A stretch of DNA of 64,000 nt from Mesorhizobium sp. M1B.F.Ca.ET.045.04.1.1 (GCF_003952465.1 NZ_CP034448.1:7665001-7729000); one strand, 5' to 3'. Counted from the first letter of the stretch, positions 52,062-61,580 are shown. Notes: generated by a model not told the origin, from the sequence alone. Translations and numbers: made by a program.

Positions 52062-52962
52062 CCATCCAGGCAACGATGCTGGACATGGCGGCTTTGCGCT
52101 GGTCGCCGTGCTGGTCTTTATGCTGCTCGTCTCAGCGATCGTCGTTCCTTTCGCGCTCATGGCGAGGACACGCCTGATGATCGCCAGCAACGAGGCCGAG
52201 CAGCAACGGCTGGCCTTGGTTGCAGACGGGCTAGTCAATGTCATCTCGGCCGAGCTGTTCAATGGTTCTGAGGCTGACAGCCAGTCGATGAACGGCGAGC
52301 CATCGGAATGCCGGGCCGGCCACATGATCTTCGAGGTGCGGGTACAGGACCATGACGGTCTGATTGATCTCAATGCCGGCGAAGCCGTCTTGCTGGCGCG
52401 CGGCTTCGACTCGCTTGGCTTCGATCGGCAGAATGCCGAAGCGCTTGCCAGGTCCGTCATTTCCTTCAGGACGGCAGTGAGTGCATTCGAGTCCGCCGCA
52501 GAACGGGCGCCTTCGCCCGAACCGCGCGAAGACAAGCACGCGCCCTTCGAGTCCGTGTCGGAATTGCAGGAATTTTCGGCCCTCGCCGCCACGCGGCTTC
52601 ATGACCTCTACCAAGTGTTCACAGTCAATCTGAAACGCGGTTCGATCAACCTCGCCAGTGCGCCGAAGCGTCTGCGGGATGTGTTCGATGGCGATCGTGA
52701 ACAAATGGCGAGCCGCACCACAAATCGGAGCCCGGTCTATTCCGTCGAAATCGTGGTCAGGCGCGAAGGCTCGGGCATTGTCGGCCGGGCTGGTTTTGTC
52801 GTTGAGAGATTTCCTCAACTGGCGGCCGGCTTCAGGCGAACTGCGCTAATCCCTGGCGGCGGGATCGCCGACAGCTCTTCCGCTATGCCTCCCTCGATGG
52901 CCAGCTGCGATGCAATGTTCGGCAGCCCCGTGGCCGAGATGCTGGGGAAATGGGCTTCATGA
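52051..52962 (+). CDS. gspK: Type II secretion minor pseudopilin GspK
   Basis: 303 residues using the TTG at 52051, chosen for a GGAGG eight bases upstream; the much longer frame from 51889 overlaps gspN and is not supported. The prepilin-like segment GGFALVAVLVFMLLVSAIVV lies at the N-terminus. It lacks the +5 Glu, as expected for GspK. DGLIDLNAGEAVLLARGFDS is the GspK calcium/alpha-domain region. It caps the pseudopilus tip. Confidence 0.8.
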   Translation: MRSDHPGNDAGHGGFALVAVLVFMLLVSAIVVPFALMARTRLMIASNEAEQQRLALVADGLVNVISAELFNGSEADSQSMNGEPSECRAGHMIFEVRVQDHDGLIDLNAGEAVLLARGFDSLGFDRQNAEALARSVISFRTAVSAFESAAERAPSPEPREDKHAPFESVSELQEFSALAATRLHDLYQVFTVNLKRGSINLASAPKRLRDVFDGDREQMASRTTNRSPVYSVEIVVRREGSGIVGRAGFVVERFPQLAAGFRRTALIPGGGIADSSSAMPPSMASCDAMFGSPVAEMLGKWAS

Positions 52963-54599
52963 CCGTCTCTCCCGGCGCTCCGCAAATCGAAACGTTTCTC
53001 GCCTTCCTGGAAGGCGAGAATATCCTTACCGCGCATGCCGCGCAGCGTGCGCTCAGTGCGACGAAAACCTCGGGGCATCCGTTCGACACGGTGATGACGG
53101 AACTCGGCTTAATCGGCGAACATGAACTCGCCAACAATCTGTGCCGCTTTCTCGACGTGCCGGTGCTGACCGAGGTGCCGGAACAGTTGAGCCCGCAAAT
53201 GCTCGCCAGCGTGCCGCTGGCGTATCTCAGGGAGAATGCGGTCCTGCCGCTGGAGATGGACGAGCAACAGCTGGTCGTCGCGGTGGCGGATCCCTTTTCG
53301 TCGGCGACCATCGACGCGCTCGCCTTTCACTGGGAAAGGACGCCGTCGCTGCGCGTCTTGCCGCGACGCATGATCGGCGAATGCACAGACCGGCTTGAGC
53401 GGTCGTCGGCTGAGGCCGTATCGCTTGAAGCCGGCAATGCCAGCCCCTCGGATTTCGGCTCGGACGATCTCGAGCGTCTGAAGGATTTCGCCCGCGAGGC
53501 GCCGATTGTGCGCTTTGTCGCCGACACCATCCACCGCGCGGTCGACGCCAAGGCAACCGACATCCATATCGAGCCGCTTGAGGATCATGTCCGCATCCGC
53601 TTCCGCAATGACGGCATGCTCTCCGTCGTCGACACCGCGCCGTCTGCGATGCTGTCGGGCGTTTCGACGCGCATCAAGATCCTGTCTCGGCTCAACATCG
53701 CGGAACGGCGGCTGCCGCAGGACGGGCGCATGCGCATCGCCGTGCGCGGACGCGATGTCGATCTGCGCGTCTCGGTCATCCCGTCGATCCACGGCGAGGC
53801 GATCGTGCTGCGCATCCTCGACCGCGCGGGCGTCGAGCTGCGCCTGGAAAAGCTCGGCTTCGACGAAGCAGCGCAAGTCAAGATCAGGCAGATGTCGCGT
53901 GCCGCCAACGGCATCGTGCTGGTGACCGGCCCGACCGGCAGCGGCAAGACGACGACGCTTTACTCGGTCCTCGCCGAGTGCTCCCGGCCCGATGTCAAGG
54001 TGTTCACCGTCGAGGATCCGGTCGAGTACAGGATGGCCGGCATCACGCAGTTGCAGGTCAACCCGGCGATCGACCTCGATTTCGCCACGGCGCTGCGCTC
54101 GATCCTGCGCCAGGATCCCGACATCATCCTGCTCGGCGAAATCCGCGACCGCGAGACGGCGCACATTGCCATCCAGGCGGCGCTGACCGGCCATCTGGTG
54201 TTTTCGACCTTGCACACCAACAGCGCGGCCGGGGCGCTGACGCGCCTGCGCGACATGGGCGTGGACGGCTATCTGCTGGGCGCCACCATCCGCGGCGTCA
54301 TTGCGCAGCGCCTACTGCGGCGCGTCTGTCCGGCCTGCCAAGGCGCCGGCGCCGTCGCGTCCTGCAAGAGCTGCAACGGATCCGGCTATAGCGGGCGCAC
54401 CGTGACCTACGAAATGCTGCAGGTGTCGCCGCGCATCGCGGCGCTCATCGACGAAGGCGCGAGCGAGCTCGAGATCACCAAGGCGGCGTCGGAAGCCGAT
54501 CTAACGCCAATGGCCGTGCATGCCGCCGCTTTGGCGCGGCGCGGGGTCACCACACTCGAAGAAGTGCGGCGCGTCATCGATCTCGGTGGAGGCGGTTGA
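52959..54599 (+). CDS. gspE: Type II secretion ATPase GspE
   Basis: 546 residues; ATG overlaps the gspK stop (ATGA), a nine-base longer start is possible. The N-terminal MshEN-type domain covers about 1-140. Walker A is GPTGSGKTTTLYSVLAE, with Asp box LRQDPDIILLGEIRDRETAH and His box GHLVFSTLHTNSA. A tetracysteine zinc module is seen (RRVCPACQGAG, CKSCNGSGYSGR). Hexameric cytoplasmic motor that drives pseudopilus assembly. Confidence 0.95.
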   Translation: MTVSPGAPQIETFLAFLEGENILTAHAAQRALSATKTSGHPFDTVMTELGLIGEHELANNLCRFLDVPVLTEVPEQLSPQMLASVPLAYLRENAVLPLEMDEQQLVVAVADPFSSATIDALAFHWERTPSLRVLPRRMIGECTDRLERSSAEAVSLEAGNASPSDFGSDDLERLKDFAREAPIVRFVADTIHRAVDAKATDIHIEPLEDHVRIRFRNDGMLSVVDTAPSAMLSGVSTRIKILSRLNIAERRLPQDGRMRIAVRGRDVDLRVSVIPSIHGEAIVLRILDRAGVELRLEKLGFDEAAQVKIRQMSRAANGIVLVTGPTGSGKTTTLYSVLAECSRPDVKVFTVEDPVEYRMAGITQLQVNPAIDLDFATALRSILRQDPDIILLGEIRDRETAHIAIQAALTGHLVFSTLHTNSAAGALTRLRDMGVDGYLLGATIRGVIAQRLLRRVCPACQGAGAVASCKSCNGSGYSGRTVTYEMLQVSPRIAALIDEGASELEITKAASEADLTPMAVHAAALARRGVTTLEEVRRVIDLGGGG

Positions 54600-55816
54600 T
54601 GCCGGCATTTTCCTATCGCGCCTATCTCGCCGACGGCGCCAGGGAAAACGGCGTCGTCGAGGCACCGACCAAGCAGGATGCCGCCCGCAAGCTGGCACAG
54701 CAAGGCCGCCGCTCCTACCATCTGGTGCCGGCAAGCGAGGAGAAGGCGCGGATCAGGCTGCCGGGCAAAGCCAGCTTCACGCTGACGCGGCGCGTCGATC
54801 TCAGCCGGCTTTTCGCCGAGCTCTCCGTGCTGCTCAATGCCGGCTTCACCATCGACCGCGCCTTGAACGCGGTGATTTCCGGCGAGGGCAACGCCGCCAG
54901 GCGCCAGCAACTGCAGACGGTGCTGGACCTCACCACAGGCGGTCGCTCCATCGCCGACGCCTTCCTGACCTTGCCCGGCATCACCCCCGATGTCGCCGCC
55001 TTGCTCGCCAGCGGCGAGCGCAGCGGCAAGATGGCCTATATCTGCCAGCGCCTGGCCGATGCGTTCGAGGCCAGGGGCAAACGCAGGACCTCGATCATCG
55101 AGGCGCTGACCTATCCAGCCTTCCTGCTCCTGGTGATGTGCGGCGCCATGGTCATACTGGCGACGGTGCTGGTGCCGGCGCTGGAGCCAATCTTCGAGGG
55201 GTCGTCCGCCCCAAAACCCTTCACCATGCGCATGCTCTCCGCCTTCGGCCACGTCTTCAACGACTATCCGTTCGTCTTCCCGCTCGCTGGCTTGCTGGCG
55301 CTGCTCTTCTATCTCGCCCTGTCGAAGTCTCCCGTGGCGAAAAGCGCCTTCTCGCGCTGGCTCCTCAAAATACCGCTGATCGGCCCGCTGGTCGTCAACG
55401 CGGTGCTCGCCCGCTACCTCGAAACCTTGTCGCTGTTGCTGGGCAACGGCGTGACGATGAGCGAGGCGCTGCGGCTGGCGACCAACGTCTCGCAACAGGC
55501 GGCGCTGAAGGCGAGCTTCGCAGCCATCGAGGAGGAGGTGGCGAACGGCGCGCGGCTGCACAATGCGGCGATAAATGCCGGCCTGTTCGACAACGCCACG
55601 CTGTCGCTGATTTCGCTTGGCGACGACGCCAACGCGCTTCCCGTCGTGCTCGACCGAGCCGGCAAGATGCTGCAATCGGCGGTGACGCGGCGCATCGACA
55701 CACTGCTCAAACTCCTGACACCGGCCATGACGATCTCGCTCGGCTTCCTTGTCGGCAGCCTGGTCGTCTCGGTGATGACGACGATCCTCAGCATCAACGA
55801 TCTGGCGCTGCAATGA
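54599..55816 (+). CDS. gspF: Type II secretion inner-membrane platform protein GspF
   Basis: 405 residues with GGAGGCGG upstream. Two repeated T2SSF domains: LSRLFAELSVLLNAGFTIDR...LLASGERSGKM and LARYLETLSLLLGNGVTMSE...SLISLGDDANALP. Membrane helices lie near residues 170-195, 220-240 and 375-400. ATG overlaps the gspE stop (TGATG). Central polytopic platform. Confidence 0.93.
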   Translation: MPAFSYRAYLADGARENGVVEAPTKQDAARKLAQQGRRSYHLVPASEEKARIRLPGKASFTLTRRVDLSRLFAELSVLLNAGFTIDRALNAVISGEGNAARRQQLQTVLDLTTGGRSIADAFLTLPGITPDVAALLASGERSGKMAYICQRLADAFEARGKRRTSIIEALTYPAFLLLVMCGAMVILATVLVPALEPIFEGSSAPKPFTMRMLSAFGHVFNDYPFVFPLAGLLALLFYLALSKSPVAKSAFSRWLLKIPLIGPLVVNAVLARYLETLSLLLGNGVTMSEALRLATNVSQQAALKASFAAIEEEVANGARLHNAAINAGLFDNATLSLISLGDDANALPVVLDRAGKMLQSAVTRRIDTLLKLLTPAMTISLGFLVGSLVVSVMTTILSINDLALQ

Positions 55817-56286
55817 GGACATTCGCCGCCGCGCCGCAACGCGAAGGGGCCACCGCCGGTTTCACCTTGATCGAGATGATGGTCGTGCTGGCCATCATCG
55901 CCGTCGTCGCCGCAATAGCGGCGCCCGGCATCGTCCAGCGATACCGCTCGCAGAGCCTGGAAAGCCTGTCGGGCGAGATCATCGCCCGGATTCGCATATC
56001 GCGCACGGTGGCGATCGCAACGGCGAGACCGCAGCAGATCGTCATCGATCTCGACGGCCGCACCATCCGCTTCGGCGACCGGCCCGCGCTCGATTTGCCC
56101 GAGGACGTGAAAATGACTGTGACCACCGGCCGCGAAACGGTTGCGGATGGCCGCCGGGCTGCTTTGACGTTTCTTCCCGACGGTAGCTCTTCGGGCGTGG
56201 AAATCGACCTGCAGCGCGGCGGCCAGGCGGCGCATATCGAGGTGAACTGGCTGACCGGACTAGCCAGCCGGAAGATGAAGCCATGA
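55813..56286 (+). CDS. gspH: Type II secretion minor pseudopilin GspH
   Basis: 157 residues. Prepilin cleavage motif AG|FTLIEMMVVLAIIAVVAA with Glu at +5, about 16 residues from the start. The C-terminal GspH-type beta domain contains RISRTVAIATARPQQIVIDL and LTFLPDGSSSGVEIDLQRGG. Overlaps gspF and gspI by four bases each. Confidence 0.9.
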   Translation: MRTFAAAPQREGATAGFTLIEMMVVLAIIAVVAAIAAPGIVQRYRSQSLESLSGEIIARIRISRTVAIATARPQQIVIDLDGRTIRFGDRPALDLPEDVKMTVTTGRETVADGRRAALTFLPDGSSSGVEIDLQRGGQAAHIEVNWLTGLASRKMKP

Positions 56287-56639
56287 CGTCGGAAAACAGC
56301 GAGGATGGCTTCTCGATCCTCGAAATGATCGTCGCCATGACCATTCTGGCGCTGGTTCTCGGCATCGCCAGCCAGACGATCGTGCTTGCCGGCCGCAGCA
56401 TCGTGAAAGCGCGGGAAGAAATGGAGGCGGCGCGCAAGGTCCGCGCCATCATGGCTCAGTACTACGCCGCCGAAAGCGGCGCGACGGCCGGGCTCGACGC
56501 CATCGCCCAATCCGGCTGGACGGTCAAGATCCAGCCGATGGGCGGCGCCAAGGCAAAGCTCGATGCCATCGTCATCGAAAACAGCGGCGCGGCGGCCGGA
56601 ACATTCCTCACCTTCATGCCCGCCAGGCGGCAGCCATGA
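56283..56639 (+). CDS. gspI: Type II secretion minor pseudopilin GspI
   Basis: 118 residues. DG|FSILEMIVAMTILALVLG prepilin motif near residue 9. The body is short, containing MEAARKVRAIMAQYYAAESG, and ends TFMPARRQP. Expected to form the pseudopilus tip with GspJ and GspK. It is coupled to its neighbours by ATGA overlaps. Confidence 0.85.
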   Translation: MTSENSEDGFSILEMIVAMTILALVLGIASQTIVLAGRSIVKAREEMEAARKVRAIMAQYYAAESGATAGLDAIAQSGWTVKIQPMGGAKAKLDAIVIENSGAAAGTFLTFMPARRQP

Positions 56640-57358
56640 GAGGTCTTTTTCCTCGCGCCGCGATGCTCCTCCCGGTTTCATGGCGCCGGGAAAACTGGCG
56701 TGTGGACAGAAACGCGACTGCCGGCGGATCGCGCCCGATCGCGAAGCAATCGCCGATCGAGGGCTTTGCGCTGATCGACGTTTTGGTGGGCCTTGCGCTT
56801 CTCGGCGTGGTTTCCGCGCTGATGGTCGTTTTTCTGGGGCAGGCGCGAACGATGCTGCGCATCCAGAACGCTACCCAGATGCAGATGGAAGTGGATGCGG
56901 CGACGCGGTTTCTCGAAACCGCGCTCGGGATTGCGGAGACCCTGCCTTTGACGCAGTCGACGCCGGACGACGTGATCTATTTCAGCGGCGGACCCGACCG
57001 GCTGCAATTCAACGGCGTCATGGCGATCGGTTTCGGCTCGTCGGCGCTCAGGCAGATCGCGATCCAGCCCACGGGCGACAGCCTGACAATCATCCAGATT
57101 CCGCGGCGGGGCGGCGCCGCCGGGGCCGATGACAAGGCCGGCAACCTGACCGTGCCGCTGATCGCCGGCGTGACCGGCGTGCGGTTCGAATATCTCGATG
57201 GCTCGAAGGGATCCTGGTCGGCCGACTGGAAGCTCAACCGGCGCCTTCCGGCCGCCATCCGCTTCAAGCTGTCGGTCGCCAAGGACGGCGCGATCTATGT
57301 GTCCGACGGCTTTGCGCGGCTGAACCTGGCAAGCCTGCAGGGCGAGCGCGACAAATGA
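56636..57358 (+). CDS. gspJ: Type II secretion minor pseudopilin GspJ
   Basis: 240 residues with an unusually long N-terminal leader of about 42 residues before EG|FALIDVLVGLALLGVVSA. The +5 position is Asp instead of Glu, a conservative departure. The beta-rich C-terminal domain contains GVTGVRFEYLDGSKGSWSAD and RLPAAIRFKLSVAK, the typical GspJ ending. A later start could shorten the leader. Last gene of the plus-strand operon. Confidence 0.85.
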   Translation: MRGLFPRAAMLLPVSWRRENWRVDRNATAGGSRPIAKQSPIEGFALIDVLVGLALLGVVSALMVVFLGQARTMLRIQNATQMQMEVDAATRFLETALGIAETLPLTQSTPDDVIYFSGGPDRLQFNGVMAIGFGSSALRQIAIQPTGDSLTIIQIPRRGGAAGADDKAGNLTVPLIAGVTGVRFEYLDGSKGSWSADWKLNRRLPAAIRFKLSVAKDGAIYVSDGFARLNLASLQGERDK

Positions 57359-57407
57359 GGTGACCGGCCGCTCCGGCTTTGCCTGGCTCCGGATCAGAAA
57401 ACCGGCA

Positions 57408-57881
57408 TCAGTTGGTGACGTCCTGGTCTTCGCCTGTACCATCCGGTTTGCCGTCGCGTCCGAAGGTCCGGATCACCACGCTGCTGGCGTCCGCCTTCAA
57501 CTCGTAGATATACGGCTTGCCCCAAGGGTCGTTGAGGCCGCTGGTCGTCTTGAGATAGGGGCCGTTCCAGTGCGTTTCGCCGGGCGGTGCCGTCACCAGC
57601 GCCTTGAGACCTTCGTCGTTGGACGGGTATTTGGCGTTGTCGACATAGTAAAGCTCCAGCGCGCTCTCGATGTTCTTGATCTGCGCCTTGGCGGCGCTGG
57701 TGCGGGCGGAGCCCAGATAGCGCAGCACCTGCGGCGCCACCAGCGTGGCGATCAGCGCGATGATGGCCAGCACGACCAGGAGCTCGACCAGGGTGAAGCC
57801 GGCCTCGCTATTGCCGGTCCGCTTGTTTTCGGTCCTGCCCTGTTTGTATTCGGTCAAGCCGATGAGATGGAAGATCTGCAT
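57408..57881 (-). CDS. gspG: Type II secretion major pseudopilin GspG
   Basis: 157 residues from MQIFHLIGLTEYKQ; the longer frame to 58079 lies inside gspO. Leader of about 26 residues, then AG|FTLVELLVVLAIIALIAT. The GspG signature YYVDNAKYPSNDEGLKALVT, GPYLKTTSGLNDPWGKPYIY and C-terminal DGKPDGTGEDQD (calcium-binding-like) are clear. The ATG overlaps the gspO stop (TGATG). Convergent with gspJ, 49 bp apart. Confidence 0.93.
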   Translation of the reverse strand: MQIFHLIGLTEYKQGRTENKRTGNSEAGFTLVELLVVLAIIALIATLVAPQVLRYLGSARTSAAKAQIKNIESALELYYVDNAKYPSNDEGLKALVTAPPGETHWNGPYLKTTSGLNDPWGKPYIYELKADASSVVIRTFGRDGKPDGTGEDQDVTN

Positions 57882-58372
57882 CACGAAATCCCTAGATTCG
57901 ATCCGATGAATTGTTCGAGCATCCAGCTCAAGCCCAGTCCGAGCGCGATGAACGGCCCGAACGGAACACGCATTCGCGCCGCCGCCGGACCGGCGGCAAC
58001 GACCTGCCCGCCGACAAACAGCAGCGCAGCAGTGCTGGCGATGAACAACAGCACCGGCAACAGCACCGGGTTGATCCACAGCGCCGCCGCGCCCAGCATC
58101 TTCACGTCGCCGAGGCCGAGGCCGATTCTGCCGGTGAGCAGGAAATGGCCGCGCCGCAGCGCCCAGAAGACCGCCAGCGCCAGGGCGGCGATGAGCAGCT
58201 GCATGGCCGCGTCGCGCTGGGCGACCAGCTGGAAACCCAACCCGCTCACGGCCAGCGCCATGTTGAGCGGGTCGGGAATGACCTGCCGCCTGAAGTCGAC
58301 GACGGCAATGGCGGCCAGGATGCCAGCCAGGACCAGGCCGGCAACGATCAGGATGGCACCATCCGTTTCCAT
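57881..58372 (-). CDS. gspO: A24-type prepilin peptidase (GspO)
   Basis: 163 residues. Inner-membrane aspartic peptidase that should process the pseudopilin leaders. Catalytic Asp residues lie in VDFRRQVIPD near residue 26 and GLGDVKML near residue 88. Several hydrophobic helices surround them. The N-terminal cytosolic methylase/zinc domain of full-length PilD proteins is absent, as in short TadV/CpaA-type peptidases. Confidence 0.88.
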   Translation of the reverse strand: METDGAILIVAGLVLAGILAAIAVVDFRRQVIPDPLNMALAVSGLGFQLVAQRDAAMQLLIAALALAVFWALRRGHFLLTGRIGLGLGDVKMLGAAALWINPVLLPVLLFIASTAALLFVGGQVVAAGPAAARMRVPFGPFIALGLGLSWMLEQFIGSNLGIS

Positions 58373-58374
58373 GG

Positions 58375-60519
58375 TCAGTAGGCCAGCCTCTTCACATCCT
58401 GCTGCAGCTTGGTGCCGCCGCGCCGCTGCTGGATCGGCGTTTGCAGATTGATCTTGCCACGGAATTCTTCTGTCACCTCGCGGGCCTCATTGATATCGCG
58501 AACGACATGCGGCTGGATGAAAATGATCAACTCGGTCCGCTTGATGCCGTCATCCTTCTGCTTGAACGCGTTGCCGATAACCGGGATGTCGCCAAGGATC
58601 GGCACCTGGGTGCGGCCGACGCTGTTTTTTTCCTGAATGAGGCCGCCCAGCGCCAGGGTCTCGCCATCATTGACCATCACGCGCGTCTGGACCTTGCGCT
58701 GCTGGATGGTCGGCGAATCGATGCCGGAGCTCTTCGTCGGGGTGGCGTCGCTGACCTCCTGCTGGATGTCGAGCATGACGCGGCCCGCATTGTTGATGCG
58801 CGGCGTCACCGTCAGGATGACGCCGGTGTCCTTCATCTGCACCGAGTTGATGATCGGCGCGGTGCCGTTGCCGGTGTCCTGCGATTGCTGGGTCAGGATC
58901 GGCACCTGGTCGCCGACCTGCAGGATGGCTTTCTGGTTGTTGAGCGCCATGATCGTCGGCGCCGAAATGACATTGACGTCGGTTATCGAGGAGAGTGCAT
59001 TGAGCGTCACCTGGATGTTGTCGGTCGCGTAGCTCCAGCTGAAGCCTCCGGCGAAGGCCGCGGCCGCCCCCTTGGCCATGTCGGACACCGAAACCTTGGT
59101 GCCGCCATTCTCGAAGAACCAGCGCAGGCCGTATTTCAGGTCGTCGTCGAGCGTCACCTCGGCGATCACCGCTTCCAGCATGACCTGTGTCGGCAAAACG
59201 TCCACCTTGGCCAGGATCTGCTGGATGCGCTCATAGTCGCGCGCCGTGGTCTGGATCAGCAGCGCATTGTTCTCGACATCGGCGACGACCGTGGCATGGG
59301 CCGGTCCCTGGCTGTCCTGCTGCGCCGGCAGCGAAGGCGACGGCCCGGTCAGCGGAGCCGGCGTGACGCCGTCCGACTGCATGGCGATCGGTGTCATGTC
59401 GGGCGAGACATTCGAGCCGGCCGAGCCCCCTTCGGTCTTGACCGTGGTGCCGAGCACCGAGCTCAGCACGGACGCCAGTTCCTTGGCCGGCCGGTTCTGG
59501 ATCTGGTAGACGAAAAGCTGCTGCTCGTTGGTCTCGGCCAGCCTGTCCAGCTTGCCGATCCAGGTCGCTGCCCGCGCCAGATAGGCTGGACGCGAGGTGA
59601 TCACCAGCACCGAGTTCAAACGGTCGTTGGGGATGAACTTGATCACTTTGGCGCCGGGACCGTCCTTGGTGCCGAAGATGGAATCGAGCTCCGTTGCCAC
59701 GGCCTCCGGCTTCGAGGCTTTCAACGGATGCAGCGCCACCGACATGCCCCGCATCCAGTCGACGTCGAACACCGAGACCGCCTCGCGGATCGCCGCGAGA
59801 TCGGTGTTGTTGCCGGCGACGGTGATGAGGTTGCGCGTCGAATCGACCCGCAGCACCGAACCCTGCCGGGTGATGGGCTCGAGGATGGTCTTCATCTCGT
59901 CGGCGGCGATGAACTGCAGCTGGATGACCTGGACTTTGACGCCGGGGCCGGAGGGCGAGACGGAGGGCACGCTGACCGCCGGGGTGCTCGACAAGGTCTC
60001 CGACAGCGGCATGATCTGATAGGTGCCGGCACGCTTGACGATGCCGGCCCCATTGACGGCCAGCGCCGATTCCAGGATATCCGACAGCGCCTCCTTGGAA
60101 ACCGGCTTCGAGGTCTGCAGCGTCACCGTGCCCTGAACGCGCGGATCGACGACGTAGTTGACCTGCAAGGCATCTCCGAGCACCGCTTTGGCCGCCTGCG
60201 CCACCGGCGCATTGACGAGGTTGAGCTCATACTGTCCGCTGCCGTCGCCCGTCACCTGTGCGACCGGCGCCGACGAGCCGACGAAGTCGCCCGACCCTTG
60301 ATATTGCGCGCCATTGAAACGCTTCGCACGGTCCGACGCCGACGTCACCTGCTGCGGGCCGGCATAGCCCGACCGCAAAGGCGAGTTCTTCGCGTGCAGA
60401 CTCTCGACGGTCTCGGTGAAGAAGTCCCCACCCGACGGCGACTGGCAGCCGCCGATCGCCAGCAGCATGCAAAATACGACGCGATTGGCTAGCTTGACTA
60501 ACATCCACCCGATTCCCAC
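58375..60519 (-). CDS. gspD: Type II secretion secretin GspD
   Basis: 714 residues. Lipoprotein-type signal (FCMLLAIGGCQSPSGG). N0 domain near 90-170 (VNYVVDPRVQGTVTLQTSKP), repeated N domains (VQVIQLQFIAADEMKTILEP, VIKFIPNDRLNSVLVITSRP, VFVYQIQNRPAKELASVL-type) and the secretin core (VMLEAVIAEVTLDDDLKYGL, VLTVTPRINNAGRVMLDIQQ, LALGGLIQEKNSVGRTQVPI). The C-terminus IIFIQPHVVRDINEARE is typical. ATG at 60519 or 60504. First gene of the minus operon gspD-gspO-gspG. Confidence 0.95.
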   Translation of the reverse strand: MGIGWMLVKLANRVVFCMLLAIGGCQSPSGGDFFTETVESLHAKNSPLRSGYAGPQQVTSASDRAKRFNGAQYQGSGDFVGSSAPVAQVTGDGSGQYELNLVNAPVAQAAKAVLGDALQVNYVVDPRVQGTVTLQTSKPVSKEALSDILESALAVNGAGIVKRAGTYQIMPLSETLSSTPAVSVPSVSPSGPGVKVQVIQLQFIAADEMKTILEPITRQGSVLRVDSTRNLITVAGNNTDLAAIREAVSVFDVDWMRGMSVALHPLKASKPEAVATELDSIFGTKDGPGAKVIKFIPNDRLNSVLVITSRPAYLARAATWIGKLDRLAETNEQQLFVYQIQNRPAKELASVLSSVLGTTVKTEGGSAGSNVSPDMTPIAMQSDGVTPAPLTGPSPSLPAQQDSQGPAHATVVADVENNALLIQTTARDYERIQQILAKVDVLPTQVMLEAVIAEVTLDDDLKYGLRWFFENGGTKVSVSDMAKGAAAAFAGGFSWSYATDNIQVTLNALSSITDVNVISAPTIMALNNQKAILQVGDQVPILTQQSQDTGNGTAPIINSVQMKDTGVILTVTPRINNAGRVMLDIQQEVSDATPTKSSGIDSPTIQQRKVQTRVMVNDGETLALGGLIQEKNSVGRTQVPILGDIPVIGNAFKQKDDGIKRTELIIFIQPHVVRDINEAREVTEEFRGKINLQTPIQQRRGGTKLQQDVKRLAY

Positions 60520-60756
60520 TGGAGCTTCATCTTACTGCTTGCGGCAAGCTGATGTCGGGAGGGACAGATGGATTTCTTTGCCTATCCACAGAGTTAGTGG
60601 CCGTCATCCTTATGAATTCGCCTACCGATCAACAGGCCCAACGAACGGCGCGGGGTCAAGCCCGATAATGGTCAGCTGTTATCGTGTTTGACTAGGCGCG
60701 ACTTCTTCGGTCGCTGCATTCCATTTGCGTTATCTCTCCGTGATTCGTTCGAACTC

Positions 60757-61296
60757 TCACGTTTCAGTGAAGCGTAAACCTGTAAATCCAAATGCTTCAT
60801 ACATTTTTTTGAAATTATCCGAGACAATGATATAAAATCTAACTCCAAAATTGTCTTTCAATCGGAAAATGTCTACGTCAGTAGAAAACTTTGCTTTTAA
60901 TTTTAGCTCGAAAACCTGGTCGATGTCGCCGTCTTCAAATTTTTCATAGGAAGACCGCAAAAAATCAAATCCGGCGCGCTCCTCCAGAGGAACGTATATT
61001 TTTAAGTCGTGCTTATCAGTCTTTGCAGTGTAGAAGGTATGTCGGCCTTGAGAGAAGAATCGATTCAGACGCTCGAATACTGATGGCGCAGCAAACAAAA
61101 TTCCAGCCTGAAAAGTTGGAACAAAATCACTGATAGGAAGCGGCCGCTCGTCGTCGAAGCGAAAGCGCAACTTGTTCTGGTCAATCTTCCGCGCGCCCTC
61201 CATCTCGAGGAAATCTTGTGACCCGTAGTCATTACGATCGTCAGCTAGGATGCAGTAATTCCGAGAATCGGGATCAATTCGCCAATAGTTCATCAT
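60757..61296 (-). CDS. Imm11-like immunity protein, copy 1
   Basis: 179 residues starting MMNYWRIDPDSRNYCILADD and ending IIVSDNFKKMYEAFGFTGLR. The pattern (tryptophan near the start, PLPISDFVPT, and a terminal VSDNFK...GLRF) fits the Imm11/DUF1629 family of polymorphic-toxin immunity proteins. It starts just after a toxin-tip remnant (61303-61340). It is a close paralogue of the genes at 62503 and 63073. AT-richer than the T2SS genes. Presumed cytoplasmic neutraliser of an AHH-type nuclease. Confidence 0.75.
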   Translation of the reverse strand: MMNYWRIDPDSRNYCILADDRNDYGSQDFLEMEGARKIDQNKLRFRFDDERPLPISDFVPTFQAGILFAAPSVFERLNRFFSQGRHTFYTAKTDKHDLKIYVPLEERAGFDFLRSSYEKFEDGDIDQVFELKLKAKFSTDVDIFRLKDNFGVRFYIIVSDNFKKMYEAFGFTGLRFTET

Positions 61297-61302
61297 GGTC
61301 TC

Positions 61303-61340
61303 TTAGAATTTAGTTCGACCAGAATCGCCGTCCCGGGGAA
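61303..61340 (-). pseudogene. Displaced toxin C-terminal tip
   Basis: Reads VPRDGDSGRTKF then TAA, six bases before the Imm11 copy 1 start. The final DSGRTKF is identical to the end of the AHH toxin at 63620-64000. The rest of the toxin is gone, so this is a scar of an older toxin-immunity cassette. Confidence 0.65.
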
Positions 61341-61410
61341 CTTAGTGAAACCTGCAGCGGCGACTTCGGGTCCTGCGACTACCCCCCAATACCACCCCCA
61401 TGAGCATGTC

Positions 61411-61472
61411 GTCTTCAAATTTTCATAGGAAGACCGTAAAAAATCAAATCCGTCGCGCTCCTCCAGAGGAAC
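61411..61472 (-). pseudogene. Imm11-like gene fragment
   Basis: A 62-bp piece nearly identical to 60931-60992 inside Imm11 copy 1 (GTCTTCAAATTTTCATAGGA versus GTCTTCAAATTTTTCATAGG). It is a broken extra copy of the immunity gene, with one T lost. The stretch 61473-61580 between it and the next gene holds no recognised gene. Confidence 0.7.
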
Positions 61473-61580
61473 ATTTTGCCCCGCCGACGACCTTGATGTC
61501 TGGATGCGGATAGCGGGTGTAGATTTCCGCTCCAGGCAAGCGTTAGTCGTTGTTAGTATCAGCCATCTGGCGCCAGCTGT

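Noticed and set aside
53109..55822. Long minus-strand frames opposite gspE and gspF
   Set aside because: They are antisense of conserved T2SS genes; no domain or ribosome-binding site.
58441..60492. 683-aa plus-strand open frame opposite gspD
   Set aside because: It is a shadow of the clearly conserved secretin, with Arg/Asp/His-rich low-information sequence.
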